From UBA4781 sp963674975 (GTDB taxonomy: Bacteria; Chloroflexota; Anaerolineae; Anaerolineales; Anaerolineaceae), in the NCBI GenBank assembly GCA_963674975.1, contig OY771913.1, positions 496,001 through 560,000 on the forward strand: a stretch of DNA of 64,000 nucleotides. Reading direction: 5' to 3'. Below the pieces are notes generated by a model, which did not search any database, had not been told where the DNA came from, and was given only the letters and a program-made list of their open reading frames with translations. A program made the translations under genes and the position numbers. Shown one piece after another: positions 17,436 through 25,129 of this stretch. How positions within the stretch are numbered: the stretch's first letter is position 1; each line of letters opens with the position of its first letter.

Positions 17436-19244
17436 ATGATCGATAAAAAACAGTACTTGGATTTAAAAAAGATTTTATGCAAAGACCGGTTAAAAGGTCT
17501 ATGGCTGTTAATGAGTGGATATCAGGCGCAGTATATCAGCGCAATGTTATTTCAGGTTCTTTCAGCACTGGCAAAATCAGGCACTTACCTGCTGCTTGAA
17601 TATTTCACAGATGAATTTCTTCTAACTCAAACTGCACAGGTGGGTATTTGGGTTGTTGCGGCTGGATTTGTATTCCTTTTTGTATTTCAAGGGTACTCAA
17701 CATTCCTCAGCCAGAGAGCAGCTGCAAAGACCTCTGAAGGGACAATACAGCGCTTAAGAGATTATCTTTACGACCATATTCAGAACCTAACCTTCGCCTA
17801 TCATGCAAAAACCGATACCGGGGATCTGATTCAGCGCTGCACATCTGATGTGGATGCTATCCGGCGCTTTTATTCGGATCAAGCAATTGGGGTAGGAAGA
17901 ATTATTATCCTCTTTCTTGTGAACTTTATTGCCCTGCTGAGATTAAATGTCAAACTGGCGTTTTCATCCGTGGTCGCCGTACCGATCGTCGTTTTTATCT
18001 CCTTATATTTCTTCCGAAAGGTGACCAAAGCGTATGAGGCATATCAGGAGCAGGACGCGATCCTTTCTACCACACTGCAGGAGAATTTGAGCGGTGTGCG
18101 GGTGGTAAAAGCCTTCGCCCGCCAACCTTATGAGATCGATAAATTTCAACGCGATAATCTTGAAAAGTACAAGCGCGGCAGAAAATTATTGACTCTGCAT
18201 TCATTGTTTTGGCCAATTTCAGATATTCTCTGCGGGGCACAACTGCTGGTTGGATATTATCTAGGCGCCAGAATGGCAATGGCAGGCACTATTTCCGTCG
18301 GTACCTATATCGCCTATTCCGGTCTGGTGATCTGGATCATCTACCCGCTGAGAAATTTAGGCAGAATGATCGTGCAGATGTCGAATGGTCTTGTATCCTA
18401 CGACCGCATCTATAAGATCATCGAAGAAGATAGAGAACCTCTGGATCAGGGCAGCATCACATCGGGTAAAAAAGTACAGGGGAATATAGTTTTTGACCAT
18501 GTTTCATTCCATTATGAAGATGGAAGTGAAATACTGCACGATATTTCGTTTCAATGTAAATCGGGCACCTCAATAGCCCTGCTTGGTTCTACCGGTTCAG
18601 GAAAGACAACACTGGTGAACCTCATCCCGCGTTTTTACGATGCAACGGATGGCGCTATTTTGCTGGATGGGTACGATCTGCGCCTTTACTCACGACGTTT
18701 CTTGCGAGAGCAGATTGGTATCGTGGAGCAGGAACCTTTCTTGTTCTCCCGCTCTATCTATGAGAACATTACCTTCGGGATAGAAGAACAGGTTACACAG
18801 GAGCAGGTGGAAGAAGCTGCCAAAATGGCTGCGATCCATGATGTGATCCTTTCCTTCCCACAGGGCTACAAGACGCTGGTTGGAGAACGCGGCGTTACGC
18901 TTTCAGGAGGACAGAAGCAGCGCGTTGCAATTGCCAGAACCTTTATCAAAAATCCGCGTATTCTTATTCTGGACGATTCCACCTCTTCGGTGGATGCAGA
19001 AACAGAAGCGCATATTCAGGCTGCCATCCACAAGCTCATGCAGAACCGCACAACCTTTATCATCGCCCACCGCGTGCAGAGCATTATGAATGCAGACCTT
19101 ATCCTGGTGCTTGATAAGGGCAGGATCATTCAAAAAGGAAACCACCAGGAGCTCCTCCAGCAAGAAGGAGTCTACCGCAGCATATTTGATATACAAACCA
19201 GAATTGAAGAAGATCTTCAGGAGGAGATCAACAGTGCCAGTTAA
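17436..19244 (+). CDS. ABC exporter half-transporter, degenerate-site subunit
   Basis: 602-residue type IV exporter: six membrane helices (about 25-320), then an ATPase domain. Walker A GSTGSGKTT at 384-392, signature LSGGQKQR, Walker B ILILDD at 509-514. The residue after the Walker B Asp, normally the catalytic Glu, is Asp514. With the partner gene at 19234 it matches heterodimeric exporters such as TM287/288 and BmrCD, where one ATP site is degenerate. Substrate is unknown (drug, lipid or peptide export are typical). A weak AGGAAATG site precedes the ATG; the stop lies 11 nt inside the next gene. Confidence 0.93.
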   Translation: MIDKKQYLDLKKILCKDRLKGLWLLMSGYQAQYISAMLFQVLSALAKSGTYLLLEYFTDEFLLTQTAQVGIWVVAAGFVFLFVFQGYSTFLSQRAAAKTSEGTIQRLRDYLYDHIQNLTFAYHAKTDTGDLIQRCTSDVDAIRRFYSDQAIGVGRIIILFLVNFIALLRLNVKLAFSSVVAVPIVVFISLYFFRKVTKAYEAYQEQDAILSTTLQENLSGVRVVKAFARQPYEIDKFQRDNLEKYKRGRKLLTLHSLFWPISDILCGAQLLVGYYLGARMAMAGTISVGTYIAYSGLVIWIIYPLRNLGRMIVQMSNGLVSYDRIYKIIEEDREPLDQGSITSGKKVQGNIVFDHVSFHYEDGSEILHDISFQCKSGTSIALLGSTGSGKTTLVNLIPRFYDATDGAILLDGYDLRLYSRRFLREQIGIVEQEPFLFSRSIYENITFGIEEQVTQEQVEEAAKMAAIHDVILSFPQGYKTLVGERGVTLSGGQKQRVAIARTFIKNPRILILDDSTSSVDAETEAHIQAAIHKLMQNRTTFIIAHRVQSIMNADLILVLDKGRIIQKGNHQELLQQEGVYRSIFDIQTRIEEDLQEEINSAS

Positions 19245-21039
19245 TACGTTTGAAGAAACCGACTATTCCCAAACAGGAAAAACAGGAAAGATATTCCTGC
19301 GGCTCTTGAAATTCATGAAACCGCATTGGGGCTATATGGCTGTTTTTCTTATTGCAGTCATCCTGACCTCGATCATCGACGCATACATTACCTATTTAAC
19401 GAAAAGCATCATCGATGAGGGAATTCTCTCTGGGCAAGGCGGTATCTTACTGAAGATCCTCTATAAATATGGGGCATTGGTTATTATTGAAGCAGGGACA
19501 GTATTTACATTCATTTACATGGTTGGTATTGCCGGTGAAAAGGTCAGATACGATCTGCGTCAAAAGATGTTCAACCATCTGCAGCGCCTATCCCTCTCTT
19601 ATTACAATCAAACCCCTATTGGCTGGATCATGTCGCGCGTTACCAACGATACCGAACGCGTTGCGGAGCTGGTGACATGGGGAATCCTGGATTCAACATG
19701 GGGGATCGTGAATATTGCTACATCCATGTATTTCATGTTCATCATCAACTACAAATTGGCATTCATCGTTCTGGGTATTCTGCCGCTGCTGCTGATCGTC
19801 GCTGTCAAGTTCCAGACCCGTATTTTACGGCAATATCGTGTAGTGAGGAAGATAAACTCACAGATCACGGCTTCATATAATGAAAATATCACCGGTGTTC
19901 GAATCATCAAAGCATTGGGGCGAGAAAAAGAGAACCTGCTCGAATTTGGGGTGCTTACAAAAAATATGTTTACTTCATCTTATAAAGCAGCCTGGATCAG
20001 CGCACTTTTCCTGCCCACCGTACAGTTGATCTCTTCATTGGCTTTTGGGGGTGTGGTCTGGTACAGTGGTGCGCAGGTATCGATCGGCGGGATCAGTATT
20101 GGCGGCATGCAGGTATTTCTCGCTTATATTACCTCGATGATGTGGCCTATTCAAGACCTGGCAAGGGTTATTGCCGAAATGCAGCGTGCCATTGCTTCTG
20201 CCGAGCGTATCTTCACCCTTGTTGATACCGTCCCGGATGTAAAAGATAAACCGGAAGCATATGATCCCGGTTCGATGCGCGGCAATATTGAATTTGAAAA
20301 GATCTCATTCTGGTATGAAGACGATACCCCGGTCATTAAAGACCTCAGTTTCAAGGTTGATCAGGGAGAAACGATCGCGCTGGTTGGTTCAACCGGAGGT
20401 GGTAAAACAACCATCGTCAATTTGATCTGCCGGTTCTTCGAGCCCAAACGAGGACGAATCTTAATTGGAGGAAAAGACTACACCGATTTTTCATTGAGCG
20501 CTATTCAATCGCGCATTGGGGTAGTTCTGCAAACACCGCATTTATTTTCAGGGACGATCAAAGAGAATATTGCTTACGGACGGCTGGATGCCTCAGAACA
20601 GGATATCGAAACAGCCGCAAAGCTGGTTGGTGCACACGAATTCATCATCAAGATGGAACATGGATATGATGAACAGGTAGGTGAAGGCGGCGTTCTTCTC
20701 TCTGTAGGACAGAAGCAGCTCATCAGTTTGGCAAGGGCAGTGCTTTCTGACCCGGAAATTTTCATCATGGATGAGGCAACTTCATCAGTGGATACGCTTA
20801 CTGAATCAGCCATCCAGCGCGGTATTGAATCGATCATGGTCAACCGTACCACTTTTGTCATTGCTCACCGATTATCAACCATTAAAAACTCCGACCGTAT
20901 TCTGGTCATTGAAAATGGACAGATCAGTGAGATGGGCAACCATAGAGAATTGATCCATAAAAAGGGAAAGTATTACGACCTGTACACACAGCAGTTTCGT
21001 CAAGAACAGGAGAAGAAATATTCTCTTTTTGAAGAATAA
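19234..21039 (+). CDS. ABC exporter half-transporter, partner subunit
   Basis: 601 residues, six membrane helices (about 30-330) plus ATPase domain. Walker A GSTGGGKTT starts at 385, Walker B IFIMDEATSS has the catalytic Glu514, but the signature is LSVGQKQL instead of LSGGQ. Together with the Asp in the first subunit this predicts one active composite site (this Walker A/B with the partner's LSGGQ) and one degenerate site. The open frame runs back to 19090, but the GTG at 19234 is chosen because AGGAGGAG lies just ahead of it and the upstream part only reads the partner gene in another frame. The two genes overlap by 11 nt. Confidence 0.92.
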   Translation: MPVNTFEETDYSQTGKTGKIFLRLLKFMKPHWGYMAVFLIAVILTSIIDAYITYLTKSIIDEGILSGQGGILLKILYKYGALVIIEAGTVFTFIYMVGIAGEKVRYDLRQKMFNHLQRLSLSYYNQTPIGWIMSRVTNDTERVAELVTWGILDSTWGIVNIATSMYFMFIINYKLAFIVLGILPLLLIVAVKFQTRILRQYRVVRKINSQITASYNENITGVRIIKALGREKENLLEFGVLTKNMFTSSYKAAWISALFLPTVQLISSLAFGGVVWYSGAQVSIGGISIGGMQVFLAYITSMMWPIQDLARVIAEMQRAIASAERIFTLVDTVPDVKDKPEAYDPGSMRGNIEFEKISFWYEDDTPVIKDLSFKVDQGETIALVGSTGGGKTTIVNLICRFFEPKRGRILIGGKDYTDFSLSAIQSRIGVVLQTPHLFSGTIKENIAYGRLDASEQDIETAAKLVGAHEFIIKMEHGYDEQVGEGGVLLSVGQKQLISLARAVLSDPEIFIMDEATSSVDTLTESAIQRGIESIMVNRTTFVIAHRLSTIKNSDRILVIENGQISEMGNHRELIHKKGKYYDLYTQQFRQEQEKKYSLFEE

Positions 21040-21122
21040 AGTTTATTTGATACAAATTCTTTCACGTGGTATCCTTAAAAGCAGGAACAATGCCTGAAAA
21101 AAATTGATATGTATTCTTCGTG

Positions 21123-21128
21123 TATAAT
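21123..21128 (+). promoter_or_regulatory. -10 box for the Ig-like lipoprotein gene
   Basis: TATAAT in the context GTGTATAATAC, 31 nt before the ATG at 21160, giving a leader of about 25 nt that contains GGAGAAAGAGAG as ribosome site. Confidence 0.55.
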
Positions 21129-21159
21129 ACATATTCATTCTTGATGGAGAAAGAGAGCC

Positions 21160-21801
21160 ATGACAAAAAAAATGAAAAAATTCAGCGGATTCCTTATTCT
21201 TGGTTTACTGGTAATTCTATTGAGCGCCTGTTCTGGTGGCGCGAATGCAGAGCCAACGCAGGATCCGAATGTTGTGTTTACACAGGTTGCTGAAACGGTT
21301 ATGGTCAGCATGACACAGACAGCAGAAGCGGTACCTCCCACCTCAACCCCTGCACCCACGATAACCCCGATGCCGTCCTTGACCCCAACCATCGTTTCTT
21401 CTGCAGCCACTGCTACCCCGCAAACCAACGTTCAGCAGGCATATCCGACTGCTACTACTCAGGTTTATGGAGATGGGGCAAAATGGAATACCCAGAGCCC
21501 TGTTGATGGAACGGTACTCGAAAAGAGCGAAAACTTTGCATTCCATGTTTGTCTTGCCAATACCGGCTCCACCGAGTGGACTACCAAATACTATCTCAAT
21601 TATGTAAGTGGGCAGCAGCTCTGGTGGGACACAACCGTATTCTATATTGGTGAAACGGTTAAAACAGGGGAAAAATGGTGCTTTGATCTACCCTCCATAG
21701 CTCCCGACAAATCAGGAGAATATACCACCCGCTGGTACCTGAAGAACGGTTCAGGAGATTCTTTCTTCGAGGTTTACTTCCACTACTTTGTAGGTCAATA
21801 A
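21160..21801 (+). CDS. Lipoprotein with C-terminal NBR1-type Ig-like domain
   Basis: 213 residues. A lipoprotein signal ends in LLSAC (Cys about 23), followed by a Thr/Pro/Ser-rich linker (about 60-100, TSTPAPTITPMPSLTPT) that would span the envelope. The C-terminal ~110 residues form an Ig-like beta-sandwich of the NBR1 type: FAFHVCLANTGSTEWTTKY, WWDTTVFYIGETVKTGEKWCFDL and GEYTTRWYLKNGSGDSFF, with two Cys that could form a disulfide. Such surface lipoproteins are numerous in Anaerolineae; the ligand is unknown. It is monocistronic, bounded by its promoter and by the terminator at 21818-21850. Confidence 0.88.
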   Translation: MTKKMKKFSGFLILGLLVILLSACSGGANAEPTQDPNVVFTQVAETVMVSMTQTAEAVPPTSTPAPTITPMPSLTPTIVSSAATATPQTNVQQAYPTATTQVYGDGAKWNTQSPVDGTVLEKSENFAFHVCLANTGSTEWTTKYYLNYVSGQQLWWDTTVFYIGETVKTGEKWCFDLPSIAPDKSGEYTTRWYLKNGSGDSFFEVYFHYFVGQ

Positions 21802-21817
21802 AAAGTATTTAGCTTAT

Positions 21818-21850
21818 AAAAAAGGTTTCGATTTCTCGAAACCTTTTTTT
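21818..21850. terminator. Bidirectional terminator between the lipoprotein and phosphofructokinase genes
   Basis: 14-bp perfect stem (21818-21831 with 21836-21849), TTTC loop, A-run on one side and T-run on the other, so it serves both convergent genes. Confidence 0.92.
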
Positions 21851-22978
21851 TTATATTTCTTCTCCCATACAGGTTCCTACCCGTTTGGCAGCTTTAATCC
21901 ATGAATGTTCCATTGGGACCATTTTCCGGCGGTTTACGACTTTCTCCAGCGGAACTGATTCCATGCACTCTTCATGAACCGCAACCATACAGCCATATTT
22001 CTCTTTAGCCAGCATTGAAGCAGCCGCCGTCCCCAATTCGGTTGCCAGCAGCCGGTCGCGCGCCGAAGGGATTCCTCCCCGCTGCACATACCCGAGGATA
22101 GTAACACGCGACTCAAGTCCAGTTAGATGCTCCAGCTCTTGAGCCAGCATCATGGTCTTATTGGTTTGCGAACTCTGCCAGTTATCGATCTTTTTCTGGA
22201 TGGTTTCTTTTTCGCTTTTCGTTTTCGCGTCTTTCTTTGCCTTTTCCAGCACTTCGATCTCAGCTGCCGCTTCTTTCGAAACAGCCCCCTCCGAAATAGC
22301 CACTATACTGAAGCGTTTGCCGCTGCGCACTCTTCCCAAGATCGCTTCCGCGATCACTTTCGAATCATATGGGATCTCTGGGATCAGGATTACATCAGCG
22401 CCACCTGCCACTCCAGCGCCTAATGCCAGCCAGCCGGTATTATGCCCCATCATTTCTACCAGAATGATGCGGTGGTGGCTGTGTGCCGTACTGTGAAGGC
22501 GATCCACGGCATCGGTTGCGATCCCCAATGCGGTATCAAACCCAATGGTGGTATCGGTCATGGCAATATCGCGGTCAATGGTCTTGGGGATAGTGATCAC
22601 ATTCATCCCCTTTTTCAACAGTCGATACGCATTCTTCTGTGTGCCACCTCCCCCAATGCAGACCAATGCATCCAGATGATGTTTTTGATAGATATCCAGC
22701 ATGGCTTCCGTCATATCCAGCAGTTTATCGCCAACGGGCATGCGGTGAGGTTTATCGCGGCTTGTTCCCAGGATCGTTCCCCCGAACGTGAGAATTCCGG
22801 ATAATTTTTGTTCATCCAGAATTATCGAACGATCATTCATCAATCCGCGAAACCCATCATAAAACCCGATCAACTGCATGCTGTATTCCCCCATAGCAGA
22901 TTTTCCCAGAGCTCGTAATGCCGCATTCAACCCGGGGGTATCACCACCGGCTGTTAATACACCAATATATTTCGCCAT
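21851..22978 (-). CDS. pfkA: 6-phosphofructokinase, atypical nucleotide-site variant
   Basis: Phosphorylates fructose 6-phosphate in glycolysis; 375 residues. Family landmarks: LTAGGDTPGLNA at the N-terminus, GGTILGTSR, the metal/nucleotide loop CIGGGGTQKNA, the catalytic segment PKTIDRDI, substrate motif EMMGHNTGWLA and IPEIPYD. Two key loops depart from textbook enzymes: GGDGS/GGDDT is GGGGT (the metal-binding Asp is Gly) and TIDND is TIDRD. The catalytic Asp of TID is kept. A Lys-rich insertion lies at about 235-270. I cannot tell from this whether ATP, ADP or pyrophosphate is the donor. GGAAGGTAAGG precedes the ATG; the gene is monocistronic. Confidence 0.9.
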   Translation of the reverse strand: MAKYIGVLTAGGDTPGLNAALRALGKSAMGEYSMQLIGFYDGFRGLMNDRSIILDEQKLSGILTFGGTILGTSRDKPHRMPVGDKLLDMTEAMLDIYQKHHLDALVCIGGGGTQKNAYRLLKKGMNVITIPKTIDRDIAMTDTTIGFDTALGIATDAVDRLHSTAHSHHRIILVEMMGHNTGWLALGAGVAGGADVILIPEIPYDSKVIAEAILGRVRSGKRFSIVAISEGAVSKEAAAEIEVLEKAKKDAKTKSEKETIQKKIDNWQSSQTNKTMMLAQELEHLTGLESRVTILGYVQRGGIPSARDRLLATELGTAAASMLAKEKYGCMVAVHEECMESVPLEKVVNRRKMVPMEHSWIKAAKRVGTCMGEEI

Positions 22979-23013
22979 CCTTACCTTCCATTCTTGCGAT
23001 TCTGTACATTTTA

Positions 23014-23019
23014 ATTATA
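23014..23019 (-). promoter_or_regulatory. -10 box for phosphofructokinase
   Basis: On the minus strand this is TATAAT (in CCGTATAATTAAAATG), 35 nt before the ATG at 22978. Confidence 0.5.
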
Positions 23020-23154
23020 CGGTAAGAACGGTAGGCAGAAAGAAAGTACAATGCCTGCTGGATTAACTATCGATAGTAGATTGCTTGAAATCCAATGGGA
23101 AAGGATCCTTCAGAGATCAACTGAAAATTCTTTCGAGTACGGTAGCAGATGTTT

Positions 23155-23363
23155 TTACAAATAAGGCGCCAATCTTTCGATGTTCTTTTTGATATTTTCC
23201 CCTGAACTTCTTGCATGCTATCCAACTGCCGCTTGGCGCGTTTTGATCTTTTGCGCCTTAGATGTCCCTTATTCCCCTTTGTGCGCAAGAGTTTTCCCGA
23301 ACCACTTTTCTTGAATCGTTTCGCAGTAGCCTTATGCGTTTTTAGCTTATATTTCTTTCCCAT
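23155..23363 (-). CDS. rpmI: 50S ribosomal protein L35 with an apparent frameshift near its end
   Basis: The first ~55 residues (KYKLKTHKATAKRF, GSGKLLRTKGNKGH, RRKRSKRAKRQL) are typical L35. As written, the frame then runs on past the normal end to a stop at 23067 (99 residues, unrelated tail). Reading one base back after the GGGG/AAAA run (23195-23202) instead gives GENIKKNIERLAPYL and a stop at 23155-23157, the canonical L35 C-terminus, for a total of 69 residues. I therefore give the end as 23155. One missing base in the G or A run explains it best; minus-one ribosomal slippage on GGG-AAA is a less likely alternative. It is the third gene of rpsU-carD-rpmI rather than of the usual infC-rpmI-rplT. 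Confidence 0.85.
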
Positions 23364-23372
23364 CATCTTTGT

Positions 23373-23906
23373 CTATTCATTATGAGCCAACTTAAGAACA
23401 CTTGTATCAAGCGCTTCTTCTAATTTCTTTACAGCTTCTTTATGCTCACACTGAAATGCAATTGCCCATTCATCAACAAATTGCCCCTTTAATTTATCCA
23501 ATACCTTTTCTTCATAGATATTATCGCGTTGTGTGTTGATCCTTGCATTCAGATCACGCATCAATTCCACTTTTGAATGAAGGCTTCCTTTGTTGATAAT
23601 TTCATTAATGCGAGCCCTGCGCGAACGATAATCATTTTCCAATTTCTGCGGTTTATGGCGAATGGTAGTAAGTGCTTTTTGCAACGTTGAAACGGATGAA
23701 ATTGCTCTGATGTGTTGAACATTCATTTCACCTATTGGGATCCAATAGGTCAATTCATCTGTCTTTACTTTAAAAAAAGATTTATCCTTTCCATCCAACA
23801 TCTTTCTATCTAATCCTTCAATATGGCTCACACCGTGATAGGAATGCACAATCCAATCATCTTTCTTGACGATAATTCCGGATTTTTGTTCGAATTTTTC
23901 TTTCAC
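23373..23906 (-). CDS. carD: CarD/CdnL-type transcription regulator
   Basis: 177 residues. The N-terminal CarD_CdnL_TRCF domain (about 10-70: VKKDDWIVHSYHGVSHIEG, FFKVKTDELTYWIPI) is the Tudor-like module that binds the beta subunit of RNA polymerase; the C-terminal helical domain (about 85-170, SRRARINEIINKGS, VELMRDL, FQCEHKEAVKKLEEAL) is the part that binds promoter DNA and stabilises the open complex in mycobacteria. The GTG start is preceded by AGGAG. It sits between ribosomal protein genes rpsU (26 nt upstream) and rpmI (9 nt downstream), which suggests growth-linked control of polymerase together with ribosome synthesis. Confidence 0.9.
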   Translation of the reverse strand: MKEKFEQKSGIIVKKDDWIVHSYHGVSHIEGLDRKMLDGKDKSFFKVKTDELTYWIPIGEMNVQHIRAISSVSTLQKALTTIRHKPQKLENDYRSRRARINEIINKGSLHSKVELMRDLNARINTQRDNIYEEKVLDKLKGQFVDEWAIAFQCEHKEAVKKLEEALDTSVLKLAHNE

Positions 23907-23932
23907 CTTTTCACTCCTATCCGTCAGACTCT

Positions 23933-24127
23933 CTATCCTGTTTTTTTGATCAGCCTCTTTTGCGCACGTCGTATACCTTTTTTCTTATCTATTCTTTTCT
24001 GTTCACCTTTCGAAACAAACCAGCGCTTTTTGCGTACTGATGACATGATATTGCTGCGCATTATTCGCTTTCGAAAACGCCGGAACATTTGTACTTCACT
24101 TTCACCTGGTTTCTTTGTGATTTTCAC
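23933..24127 (-). CDS. rpsU: 30S ribosomal protein S21
   Basis: 64 residues, basic, matching S21: KKPGESEVQMFRRFRKRI, then SSVRKKRWFVSKGEQKRIDKKKG. S21 helps base-pair the anti-Shine-Dalgarno region of 16S rRNA. The GTG start (read as Met) is followed by KITKKPGESE, and AAAGGA lies upstream. It is the first gene of rpsU-carD-rpmI and has a long leader of about 185 nt. Confidence 0.94.
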   Translation of the reverse strand: MKITKKPGESEVQMFRRFRKRIMRSNIMSSVRKKRWFVSKGEQKRIDKKKGIRRAQKRLIKKTG

Positions 24128-24310
24128 TAACTGTTATGTCCTTTCCTTTTCTATTTTAAAATTTTCTCCATTTATTTTTAAATGGAAATCCCCTTATAAA
24201 TAAATCAATGAATATATTGGCTGCTTCTTACCTGAAAAGCCTTCCCCCTGATACACTCGCTAAAAATCCAATTACATCATCTGTCCTTTTCAGGGCACAA
24301 TTTAATTATT
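24128..24310 (-). promoter_or_regulatory. Long leader of the rpsU-carD-rpmI operon with inverted repeats
   Basis: Between the predicted start of transcription (about 24310) and the rpsU GTG lie about 183 nt. A 9-bp inverted repeat (CCTGAAAAG at 24231-24239, CTTTTCAGG at 24286-24294) could close a 46-nt loop, and a second small hairpin (CCATTTA / TAAATGG, 24168-24185) lies nearer the gene. A leader-based feedback control by a ribosomal protein is possible but not shown. Confidence 0.35.
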
Positions 24311-24316
24311 AATATC

Positions 24317-24325
24317 ATTATACCA
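24317..24325 (-). promoter_or_regulatory. Extended -10 promoter of rpsU-carD-rpmI
   Basis: On the minus strand: TGGTATAAT, a perfect TATAAT with the TGn extension. It diverges from the promoter of the lipoprotein gene at 24424. Confidence 0.6.
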
Positions 24326-24355
24326 CATGATGTCTATGCGAAGTATTCAAATTCC

Positions 24356-24383
24356 TTGCATTCTTATCATTTGATGGCATAAT
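24356..24383 (+). promoter_or_regulatory. Promoter of the frameshifted lipoprotein gene
   Basis: TTGCAT (24356-24361), 16-nt spacer, CATAAT (24378-24383) preceded by TGG as an extended -10. The predicted leader is about 34 nt and carries AAAGGA as ribosome site. Confidence 0.55.
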
Positions 24384-24423
24384 GAGCTACATTAATAACC
24401 AGCATTTGAACAAAGGATTCCTC

Positions 24424-25031
24424 ATGAAGAAAACTACCCGCACCACTTTACTTTTTGCCCTATTTTTTGGTGTACTTCTGATTACTCCAGCCTGTTCCGG
24501 AAAGATCAATTCCGTTGCCATTACCAAAGCTTTCCCTGATGCCACATTGTCAGCCCTCCGTGGTGCTTATGAAGAAGCGGATTTTTCTTTCGAGCCAGTG
24601 GAGGAATATAAAGGTTACGAATTGACCAGGGCAGTTTCACCAGATGGACTTGCAAACCTGCAAGTTTTGGGGACCGGTGATGAAGTACTGGCAGCACGGA
24701 TCTTGATCTACCTCCCTATCGATGCTACCGCTGAATATGCCAATGCTCAGAATGACCATCTGACACTTCTTCTGGATACTATTTTTGGAGATTCCTGGCC
24801 TGCGGAAGAATGGATCTTCACTGCTACCACATCCATTTCCACCCGCAGTAACACCTCTCTCAGAGGAGGGGCAACGGAACTACCAATCGCGAGACAGATG
24901 CCGGAGAGTTGCCGGTTAGTTTGTATGTCCGCCTAACCGAAAACGACGAGGGTATCATAATGGGCGTGGTGATCGGCGACTGGACAAAGGATATCAACTT
25001 CGATCCCGAACAAAATTCGTGGGATCTTTAA
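24424..25031 (+). CDS. Lipoprotein of unknown function, interrupted by an apparent frameshift
   Basis: The ATG at 24424 (after AAAGGATTCCTC) begins a clear lipoprotein signal, FGVLLITPAC, with Cys about 24. The frame reads well to SNTSLRGG and then, after the GGGG run at 24868-24871, turns into an unlikely tail ending at 24936. Adding one base there lets it continue as NGTTNRETDAGELPVSLYVR, MGVVIGDWTKDINFD and a stop at 25029-25031, about 202 residues. Like rpmI 1.7 kb away, the change is a missing base in a G run on the coding strand, so a sequencing or assembly slip is likely. I do not recognise the family; the body is a mixed alpha/beta, secreted, membrane-anchored domain. Confidence 0.7.
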
Positions 25032-25035
25032 ATAA

Positions 25036-25070
25036 GCAAAGAATGAAATAGTTCATATTTCATTCTTTGC
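25036..25070 (+). terminator. Hairpin after the frameshifted lipoprotein gene
   Basis: A 15-bp perfect stem (25036-25050 with 25056-25070) with a 5-nt loop, 4 nt after the restored stop codon. Its position also supports 25031 as the true end of the gene. The U-tract after it is weak. Confidence 0.65.
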
Positions 25071-25129
25071 CTGTCGTTCTTCAGATGTGTTTATTTCATC
25101 GATAAATACTTGTCCCTATCAATGGATCA

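Noticed and set aside
23067..23078. Short palindrome ACTATCGATAGT after rpmI as a terminator
   Set aside because: Only 12 bp with no loop or T-run; not enough to call.
23195..23202. Programmed minus-one frameshifting in rpmI as the first explanation
   Set aside because: GGG-AAA is not a canonical slippery heptamer in this frame, L35 is not known to use frameshifting, and a similar lost G occurs in a nearby lipoprotein gene; a sequence error is simpler.
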